This document shows positions 24,128-29,504 of a stretch of 29,504 nt of DNA, piece after piece. The first letter of the stretch is position 1. Each line of letters starts with the position of its first letter. The notes below the pieces were generated by a model, which made no database searches, was not told the origin of the DNA, and was given only the letters and a program-made list of their open reading frames with translations. This stretch comes from CAZQSL01 sp964595945 (GTDB lineage Bacteria > UBP15 > UBA6099 > JAJRTR01), in assembly GCA_964595945.1 (NCBI GenBank), contig CAZQSL010000038.1, forward strand, positions 1-29,504. The letters run 5' to 3'. The translations under genes and the position numbers were made by a program.

Positions 24128-25474
24128 ATGGCAAAAATTGTAATCGCGGGACTCGGTACCGCTGGCTTCGCTGCGATACTCGCAGCCAGGAAAATTGACA
24201 GAAACGCTGATATAACCGTCATCGACGATAAGCATTATGACCTGATGCATCCGTGCGGACTGCCATACGCTGTCGAGGGCGTTATTGATACTTTCGACAA
24301 GCTGAAACACTGCCTCCACCTCGACCGCATGAAGGTCACTCAGTTCAGCCCTTACCGCGTCGAGTCAATTGACCGCGACAGGAAAACTGTCGTTGCGGTC
24401 CGCAATGACGGTTGTGAAGCAAAAGAAATACCTTATGACAAACTTCTGATATGTACGGGCACAAGTCCATTTCTACCTCCTGTCGCCGGGCTCGCCGAGA
24501 CAATTGGAAAATCCGCCTTCACGGTCTCATCTCCTGAAGATGCGGAAAGATTGAAACTCGCGGCGTCACGATCCTCAAGGGCCGTATGTCTTGGCGCCGG
24601 TGCGATCGGCCTTGAGACGGCTTACGCACTTAAGAAGATGGGACTCGATGTTACCGTCATTGAAATGCTTGCCGGGGTGATGCCACGCGCACTCGACGGG
24701 GATATCTCTCAGGTTCTCGCAGAGTATCTCGAAGCAGACGGAATCCGTGTTTCATGCGGAGCCCGACTTGAGTCTGTTGTTTCCGAAAATGGCATCATTT
24801 CTTCGATAGTCGTCAACGGCGACACAATACCGTGCGATTTACTGGTCGTCGCAGCAGGAGTCAGGGCCAACGTGGAAATCGCAACTTCCGCTGACATCGA
24901 GGTGGGACGTACAGGTATCGTGACGGGCGAACGTATGCAGACATCAGACGAACACATTTTTGCGGCAGGCGACTGTGCCCAGACAAGATCGATAATCGAC
25001 GGGCGCGATTTTACGCTCCAGCTTTCGACAACGGCATACCGGCAGGGCACCGTAGCCGGCACAGTCATGGCTGGCGGCGCCGCCAGATATCCCGGCATAA
25101 GTGGCGCTTTCGTCTCCAGGATAGGAGAACTCGAAGTAGCAGCGGTCGGATACACGGCTGATTACGCATCGTCGCTCGGGTATTCGACCATATTCGGAAA
25201 AATCAGGGATACGACTCTCTATGACTGGTACCCAGGTGGACAGACTCTGATCGTCAAGGTCGTCGCTGATGCTGCGACCGGCCGTGTGCTCGGTGGCCAG
25301 GCTGTCGGCGCGTCTGGCGCGGCGGCAAGGGTCAACGTGATTTCTGCGGCTATCCATGCCGGCATGACACTCGATGCCCTTGCCGGTCTCGAATACGCAT
25401 ATTGTCCGGCAGTGTCCCAAGCCTATGACCCGGTCGCCAAGGCTGCCGATCTCGCAATAAGAAAAATGAAATGA
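24128..25474 (+). CDS. FAD/NAD(P)-dependent disulfide oxidoreductase, CoA-disulfide reductase/NADH oxidase type, in the L-protein position
   Basis: 448 residues from ATG 24128, with GGAG 6 nt upstream. The FAD motif is GLGTAG (8-13), the NAD(P) motif GAGAIGLE (156-163), and the second FAD motif AAGDCA (279-284). The redox site is a single Cys, C43 in HPCGLPYAVEG, as in CoA-disulfide reductase and NADH oxidase/peroxidase; the CxxxxC pair and C-terminal His-Pro active base of dihydrolipoyl dehydrogenase are absent. The C-terminal EYAYCPAVSQAYDPV recalls the YAPP...DP motif of CoA-disulfide reductases, with an extra C426. Position between gcvH and lipA strongly suggests it handles the lipoyl carrier, but the family alone would predict CoA or another thiol. 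Whether it really replaces Lpd is unproven. Confidence 0.85.
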   Translation: MAKIVIAGLGTAGFAAILAARKIDRNADITVIDDKHYDLMHPCGLPYAVEGVIDTFDKLKHCLHLDRMKVTQFSPYRVESIDRDRKTVVAVRNDGCEAKEIPYDKLLICTGTSPFLPPVAGLAETIGKSAFTVSSPEDAERLKLAASRSSRAVCLGAGAIGLETAYALKKMGLDVTVIEMLAGVMPRALDGDISQVLAEYLEADGIRVSCGARLESVVSENGIISSIVVNGDTIPCDLLVVAAGVRANVEIATSADIEVGRTGIVTGERMQTSDEHIFAAGDCAQTRSIIDGRDFTLQLSTTAYRQGTVAGTVMAGGAARYPGISGAFVSRIGELEVAAVGYTADYASSLGYSTIFGKIRDTTLYDWYPGGQTLIVKVVADAATGRVLGGQAVGASGAAARVNVISAAIHAGMTLDALAGLEYAYCPAVSQAYDPVAKAADLAIRKMK

Positions 25475-25484
25475 CAGGATTTCC

Positions 25485-26354
25485 ATGCCCGTAGCACGAC
25501 GACACCCCGAATGGATCAGGACGAAACTTATCTCCGCAGGCAAAGGCACCACCGTCCGCGATACGCTTTGCGCAAGCGGCCTTCACACTGTTTGCGAAGA
25601 GGCACGATGCCCAAACAGAGGCGAATGCTGGGATGCCGGCACGGCGACTTTTCTGATACTCGGCAACACTTGCACACGCGGCTGCCGCTATTGCAGCGTC
25701 AACCAGGGCACCCCTGCCCTACCGGATAACGACGAGCCTTCGCGCATCGCACATGCCGCTATGGAAATGGGCTGCAAATACGTCGTCGTCACTTCTGTCA
25801 CGCGAGACGATCTGCCCGATGGCGGAGCAGGTCAATTCGCCAGTGTCGTCACTGCACTGAAGGACGCCATAACAGGTGTGCGAATCGAGCTCCTCGTGCC
25901 TGATTTCAATGGTAATCGCCACTCCATGATAATAGTAACCGATGCGCAACCAGATGTCCTGGCGCACAACATCGAAACAGTTAAAAGGCTGTTTCCCACG
26001 GTACGCCCAAGCGGCAATTACGAAATGTCACTCAACATGCTCGAAAGCATAAGCCCGCCTCACACCGGGGTGAAAAAGAAATCAGGAATAATGGTCGGTT
26101 TAGGCGAATCCTATGACGAAGTGCTCGAAGCGTTCGATGACCTGCTGCACGCTGGCGTGGAAATAGTCACTGCCGGCCAATACCTTCAGCCCACACGTGA
26201 ATGCGTACCTGTCGAGCGATACTGGCACCCGGAAGAATTCGACAAACTTAAAGATGATGCCATGAAAATGGGTTTCCGGGCGGCGATTTGCGGTCCGCTT
26301 GTAAGAAGTTCGTACCATGCTGAAGAAATTGAGAAACTGACGGAAAACAAATGA
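25485..26354 (+). CDS. lipA: Lipoyl synthase LipA
   Basis: 289 residues, normal length; AGGA is 5 nt before ATG 25485. The auxiliary cluster motif is C37-x4-C42-x5-C48 (TVCEEARCPNRGECW), and the radical SAM motif is C63-x3-C67-x2-C70 (TCTRGCRYC). The C-terminal RSSYHAEE supplies the conserved serine of the family. Also present are TSVTRDDLPDGGA and KSGIMVGLGE, typical of LipA. It inserts two sulfurs into protein-bound octanoyl groups, making lipoyl groups in place on GcvH. It is 10 nt after the oxidoreductase and overlaps the next gene by 4 nt (ATGA). Confidence 0.97.
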   Translation: MPVARRHPEWIRTKLISAGKGTTVRDTLCASGLHTVCEEARCPNRGECWDAGTATFLILGNTCTRGCRYCSVNQGTPALPDNDEPSRIAHAAMEMGCKYVVVTSVTRDDLPDGGAGQFASVVTALKDAITGVRIELLVPDFNGNRHSMIIVTDAQPDVLAHNIETVKRLFPTVRPSGNYEMSLNMLESISPPHTGVKKKSGIMVGLGESYDEVLEAFDDLLHAGVEIVTAGQYLQPTRECVPVERYWHPEEFDKLKDDAMKMGFRAAICGPLVRSSYHAEEIEKLTENK

Positions 26355-27121
26355 ATCTCCAATGTTATGAAACTGGCAGATGCGCGCCGGCATTCAACAT
26401 GGCATTAGACGAAGCCCTTCTCGAAATGGCGATCGACACGAAAATCACTGTGCCCGTACTGCGGCTGTACGGATGGACCCCTGCGGCTGTGACGCTCGGT
26501 TATGCGCAGGACTGGCACGTGGAGGCAGATCACACGGCATGCGAACGCAACGGAGTGCCAGTGATCAGGCGAATCAGTGGCGGAGGCGCTGTTTTCCACG
26601 ACAACGAAGTAACATACAGCCTCGTGATCCCGGAAAAAACACTCGGCGACAACGTGCTCGAATCCTTTCGCGAAGTATCCCTTGCTCTTGTCTCAGCGCT
26701 TTCGCGATTCGGTTTAAAAGGTGAATTCGCCCCCATCAATGACATAACGGTAAATGGCAGAAAGATCAGCGGCAACGCTCAGATCAGACGCCGTGGCATG
26801 ATCCTTCAGCATGGCACGGTATTGCTCGGCGTCGACAGGGAACTGATGTTCACACTACTGACTGTCCCGGCAGACAAGGTGAAACGGAAAAAACTCGAAC
26901 GCGCCCTTGATCGTGTCACAAGTGTCAGCGACGAAACTAATAGTGCAATCACCTTCGATCAGGGAGTGGCGGCCATGAAGAACGGATTCGCGGAATGGGC
27001 GGGAGAAAAACTCGAAATCTTCACACCGCCGGATACGCTCACAATGTTGACGGAAACAATCGGGCGCAACAGGTTCAGCAACGAAGCATGGAATCGCTTC
27101 AGGCGATATTCAGAAATATGA
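26351..27121 (+). CDS. Lipoate-protein ligase A/LipM-family acyltransferase
   Basis: 256 residues of the biotin/lipoate A/B ligase fold. Visible motifs: APAFNMALDEALL, LRLYGWTPAAVTLGY, the RRISGGGAVFHDNEVTYSLV loop, NDITVNGRKISGNAQ with the acyl-adenylate-binding Lys, and ILQHGTVLL. Overall it resembles LipM, but the LipM catalytic Cys, usually in a CFDAPSWYEL-like segment before the VNGRKI strand, is absent; the site reads APINDI, as in LplA. It also lacks the C-terminal accessory domain of E. coli LplA, as archaeal LplA-N proteins do. It may activate free lipoate or octanoate with ATP and load GcvH. Coupling to lipA by ATGA overlap suggests it provides the octanoyl substrate. Which reaction occurs is open. 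Confidence 0.85.
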   Translation: MNLQCYETGRCAPAFNMALDEALLEMAIDTKITVPVLRLYGWTPAAVTLGYAQDWHVEADHTACERNGVPVIRRISGGGAVFHDNEVTYSLVIPEKTLGDNVLESFREVSLALVSALSRFGLKGEFAPINDITVNGRKISGNAQIRRRGMILQHGTVLLGVDRELMFTLLTVPADKVKRKKLERALDRVTSVSDETNSAITFDQGVAAMKNGFAEWAGEKLEIFTPPDTLTMLTETIGRNRFSNEAWNRFRRYSEI

Positions 27122-27158
27122 CCGTCCCGATTGCCCCTGTGGCACAGATGTTACCAAA

Positions 27159-27207
27159 GAGGGTGTGGAACACCTTGTAGCCATAAAGATGCTCCACACA
27201 TACCCTC
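27159..27207. repeat. Imperfect inverted repeat between convergent genes
   Basis: GAGG-GTGTGGA (27159-27169) can pair with TCCACAC (27193-27199) and CCTC (27204-27207) with a 4-nt bulge and 23-nt loop. It lies in the 106-nt gap between the ligase gene and the convergent exported-protein gene. There is no T-run, so a terminator role is only possible. Confidence 0.3.
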
Positions 27208-27227
27208 GTGCAAGTAGTAGGGAAATA

Positions 27228-28091
27228 TCAGAAGTCTTTTTCGCTAAGTTGATTGGTTTTGAGATTCTGCCACTCTTTTCTGAAGTATTCCTTGCCATCG
27301 AGCAGATAGGACTGTTTCGCGATGAAATCAAAGGTCTGGGCATCGATGTAATAAACGATCTTGCCGAGCTGTTTGTCATGAGCGTAGGCGTTGAGCTCGT
27401 CTTTGATTTTCGGTTGGATTTCTTTCGGGATGCCCCATGCCTTCATGTCCACCTTGTGTTCTTTGGGGCGGTTTTTTTTGTCAAATTTGAAAGCGATCTT
27501 GTAAGCCTTGCGGCCATTGACCGTTTCCATTCCTTCGAGAATGGGCTTGGAATCTTTCGAAAGATTGTCGATCTGGACAAGGTCGGTGATGAAGTGCGCA
27601 TGTGTGAAATTGCCGGACTCTGAGGTAATGTCACGGGGTATCCCTATGCCGACAAGCTTTGCCGCTATGGTGAATTTGTCAGGATTCTTTTTCGGATTGT
27701 ATGTCATGACCGAACCGATAATGATGGATGGCACATAGTCGGATTGCACGATCTTCATCTTCAGATAGAAGGGCTTCATGAATTGGTAGTCGATTTTGTA
27801 TTTCATGATTTTGGGCTCACCGAGCTTGTCTGTATCGACATCTTTGGTAAATCTTTTTGTGAGCATATTGTCTTTTGCCTCGCCTGTGAGCGACTTGGTG
27901 GCATCAGCGGTTTTATCGAGCTCGAAGTCCCATCCCTTTGACACAAGTGTGTAGCTGTAGCTTTGCAGTCCGAGCACGCGGGCCTTGTTCTTCTTCAGAA
28001 TTTCCGCTGGATTTTTAAGATCAGCACAATGAACGGTTACCGCCATTGCCAACACTGCGAATACTGCCGCCAGACCTGTCCTTCTTACCAC
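27228..28091 (-). CDS. Exported LolA-like / DUF1571-like protein
   Basis: 287 residues from GTG 28091 on the minus strand, with a strong GGAGGT 7 nt upstream. A signal peptide (1-22: RR, then a hydrophobic stretch, cleavage near VHCA) sends it to the periplasm or outside. The mature part opens with a helical segment and LQSYSYTLVSKGW, then many short beta strands (KPFYLKMKI, IIIGSVMTYNP, GRKAYKIAF, KIVYYIDAQTFDFIAKQSYLLDGKEYFRKEW). This is the pattern of LolA-fold proteins, and the Y-x-Y-x-L opening and Y-I-D-x-x-T strand recall DUF1571. LolA-fold proteins carry lipids or lipoproteins; a specific role cannot be assigned. It has its own promoter-like sequence and converges on the lipoate operon. 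Confidence 0.72.
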   Translation of the reverse strand: MVRRTGLAAVFAVLAMAVTVHCADLKNPAEILKKNKARVLGLQSYSYTLVSKGWDFELDKTADATKSLTGEAKDNMLTKRFTKDVDTDKLGEPKIMKYKIDYQFMKPFYLKMKIVQSDYVPSIIIGSVMTYNPKKNPDKFTIAAKLVGIGIPRDITSESGNFTHAHFITDLVQIDNLSKDSKPILEGMETVNGRKAYKIAFKFDKKNRPKEHKVDMKAWGIPKEIQPKIKDELNAYAHDKQLGKIVYYIDAQTFDFIAKQSYLLDGKEYFRKEWQNLKTNQLSEKDF

Positions 28092-28142
28092 TTTTGCTAC
28101 CTCCAGTTATTGTTTTTGAGCATCAGCCCATTACAATGCCGT

Positions 28143-28170
28143 ATTATATACCCTGTGAGGAAAAAACCAA
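28143..28170 (-). promoter_or_regulatory. Probable sigma70 promoter for the LolA-like gene
   Basis: Read on the minus strand, TTGGTT (28165-28170), 16 nt, then TATAAT (28143-28148). Transcription would begin near 28136, about 45 nt before GTG 28091. The -10 is perfect, the -35 partial. Confidence 0.48.
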
Positions 28171-28242
28171 ACGCATTCATATTCCACTTCAGTTGAAAAC
28201 AAGTCCACAAAAGAAATATCCAATGCTGTTCCCATTTTCTTT

Positions 28243-28270
28243 TTGACATCATATATTATTGTAATAGCAT
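28243..28270 (+). promoter_or_regulatory. Possible promoter for the metallophosphoesterase gene
   Basis: TTGACA (28243-28248), 16 nt, then TAGCAT (28265-28270). The -35 is perfect but the -10 matches 4 of 6. If used, transcription starts after the in-frame ATG 28269, which supports ATG 28317 as the real gene start. Confidence 0.33.
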
Positions 28271-28316
28271 GCATTGCGCGTACCGCAAAGCACTTGCCGG
28301 AAAGGGTTTTATCACG

Positions 28317-29315
28317 ATGACATTTTTCAAATCCAGCCTTTTAAAAGGTCTTTACCCACTGTTTTTTTTGCTGATTATCGCTTCGTCTCACGTCCAGGCC
28401 GAACTGTCAGGTGGCGCGCCGGTGCTTTGGAAAGAAACTGCTCCTGTGGTCTTCAGGGCTCCTGGAGGAGAAAAACTTCGCGTGCTTGCATTCACGGATG
28501 TCCACTACTTCATGCTTGGCACCGCGGTCAATCCGCAGACGACAAAAGAGATGCAGAAAATGGTAAAAAAAGCCAATCCCGATCTGTTGATCATCACTGG
28601 CGATCTGTGGCATAACAATCCTGAGGGGAAAGGCAATGCCTTTTGCCAGTATACTGCCGGAGAGCTTGCGAAACTCGGAAAGCCCTGGGCATTCGCATGG
28701 GGAAATCACGATCAGGCCGACGACTATCCGGCTTGTCACAAGGCGCTCTCCCAAGCAGCAAATTCACTCTATGCCGGGACACTTACCGACGGCAATTATC
28801 GCATCCGTGTCGAAGATGGCAAAGGCTCTCCGCGCATCAATTTCATTGTCCTCAACGATTCGCGCGGCGGTATGAAGACCGAGCAGATCGACTGGTTCAA
28901 CTCGGAGGCCCTTCTGATAAGGAAGGAAACGCCCACGCCGCCGCCTGCTCTCCTGTTTTTCCACATTCCCCTGATCCAGTACGAAGACATTGCCGCCTCC
29001 GGCCTCGCAACCGGCGTCAAATATGAAAAAGTCTGCTTCGAGGAAGGCACTGCCGATGCGCTGCCCGCTTTTGCAAGAGCGGGGTTTGTCAAAGCAGCGT
29101 TCTGCGGACATGATCATTCCAACAATTACTGGGGCATGATGGACGGCATTTCTCTCGAATATCTCCGAGCTACCGGACAGGCTACCTACGGCGGCGACAA
29201 AGTCCGCAAGGGCGGCACGATCATCGACATCGACCTGCTCACGGGCAAGTATTCAACATCTGTCATATATCCAGACGGGTCTACCGAAATTCTTCAGGGA
29301 TACGTCACGAAATAA
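28317..29315 (+). CDS. Exported calcineurin-like metallophosphoesterase (Dcr2/purple acid phosphatase-like)
   Basis: 332 residues from ATG 28317 (GGAAAGGG about 10 nt upstream). This start gives a clean signal peptide (1-28, cleavage after HVQA); the longer in-frame ATG 28269 puts 16 polar residues before it. The mature enzyme has all five metallophosphoesterase blocks: D-x-H (D61, H63 in FTDVHY), GDLW (D96), GNHD (N130, H131), H216 in FFHIP, and GHDH (H265, H267). The spacing and the TGDLWHNN/GNHDQADD context resemble Dcr2-like and bacterial phosphodiesterases. It should hydrolyse a phosphoester outside the cytoplasm with two bound metals; the substrate is unknown. It is transcribed divergently from the LolA-like gene. 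Confidence 0.88.
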   Translation: MTFFKSSLLKGLYPLFFLLIIASSHVQAELSGGAPVLWKETAPVVFRAPGGEKLRVLAFTDVHYFMLGTAVNPQTTKEMQKMVKKANPDLLIITGDLWHNNPEGKGNAFCQYTAGELAKLGKPWAFAWGNHDQADDYPACHKALSQAANSLYAGTLTDGNYRIRVEDGKGSPRINFIVLNDSRGGMKTEQIDWFNSEALLIRKETPTPPPALLFFHIPLIQYEDIAASGLATGVKYEKVCFEEGTADALPAFARAGFVKAAFCGHDHSNNYWGMMDGISLEYLRATGQATYGGDKVRKGGTIIDIDLLTGKYSTSVIYPDGSTEILQGYVTK

Positions 29316-29329
29316 CGGCGGTTTATGCA

Positions 29330-29504
29330 TTGCCTACGGCCAAAAATATAATAGCGGCGATCATGCTGGGCTTTGTCTGCCTGAGTTTTGCCGCATGCAC
29401 GATCGCTGCGTCGCTCCCCTCCCCTGCACTCCTGACCCCAGCGGCTTTTTCGCCGGTAATCATTTCTCAGGCGTCCGAGTCGTTTACCATCACGGTTTCC
29501 TCGC
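29330..29504 (+). CDS. N-terminus of a putative exported protein or lipoprotein (partial, runs off the right edge)
   Basis: A frame open from TTG 29330 (or ATG 29363) to the window end. From the TTG it reads Met-P-T-A-K-N, a hydrophobic stretch IIAAIMLGFVCLSF, then AAC-TIAAS: a signal peptide, possibly with a lipobox ending at the Cys. The following 35 residues are Ala/Ser/Pro-rich and match no family I know. It begins 14 nt after the metallophosphoesterase stop with only a weak GGCGG-like site, so it may be co-translated with that gene. Confidence 0.45.
   Translation, partial: MPTAKNIIAAIMLGFVCLSFAACTIAASLPSPALLTPAAFSPVIISQASESFTITVSS

Noticed and set aside
24128..25474. Classical dihydrolipoyl dehydrogenase (lpdA)
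   Set aside because: The CxxxxC redox pair and C-terminal His-Pro active-base motif are missing; motifs fit CoA-disulfide reductase/NADH oxidase proteins.
1..29504. CRISPR arrays, insertion sequences, phage genes, rRNA
   Set aside because: No regularly spaced direct repeats, transposase/integrase motifs, terminal inverted repeats or rRNA-like sequence were seen.

Overview
The window comes from a bacterial chromosome of moderate G+C content with densely packed genes. Two-membrane-helix chemoreceptors, exported proteins and a LolA-like protein suggest a diderm. Split GcvPA/GcvPB, an unusual disulfide oxidoreductase in place of classical Lpd, a Wsp-like chemosensory cluster and an His-Xaa-Ser-like maturation cassette do not point to a well-studied genus. 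A deep-branching candidate phylum, Riflebacteria/Ozemobacteria-like, is a guess from gene style only.

Layout. (1) 1-314, minus: the first 104 residues of DNA polymerase I (5'-nuclease domain). (2) 563-14166, plus: a complete chemosensory cluster: tandem-receiver/class III nucleotidyl cyclase, CheW, a PAS-containing chemoreceptor, second CheW, hybrid CheA with two Hpt domains and a receiver, CheB, CheR-TPR, and a second Cache/PAS chemoreceptor. No CheY or flagellar gene is present; the cyclase is the natural output, giving an 'alternative cellular function' pathway built like Wsp but with a cyclic nucleotide, probably cAMP, as product. (3) 14312-18568: three small proteins resembling HxsD of the His-Xaa-Ser system, one divergent under a perfect consensus promoter, then an HxsB-like radical SAM/SPASM protein and a B12-binding-type radical SAM protein. 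Neither the repeat precursor HxsA nor HxsC is visible, so this looks like a variant or new peptide/protein-modification cassette and is the most novel part of the window. (4) 18722-19582: a MobA/GlmU-like nucleotidyltransferase and tRNA-Gln(UUG). (5) 19710-27121: glycine cleavage with lipoate metabolism: gcvPA, gcvPB, gcvT, gcvH, a single-cysteine FAD/NAD disulfide oxidoreductase, lipA and a lipoate-protein ligase-like gene. (6) 27228-29504: an exported LolA-like/DUF1571-like protein (minus), an exported Dcr2-like metallophosphoesterase, and the start of a signal-peptide protein cut by the window end.

How they work together. In region 2 the receptors and CheW proteins should control CheA, CheR/CheB should adapt the receptors, and phosphotransfer to the intact receiver of the cyclase (or to CheA's own receiver) should set second-messenger output. 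In region 5, GcvPA/PB decarboxylate glycine onto lipoyl-GcvH, GcvT releases the methylene group to tetrahydrofolate, and the FAD oxidoreductase is the only candidate to re-oxidise the dihydrolipoyl arm; LipA and the ligase-like protein would provide the lipoyl group. No stretch longer than 300 bases lacks a gene; the largest gaps (315-562, 14768-14982, 28092-28316) mainly hold promoters.
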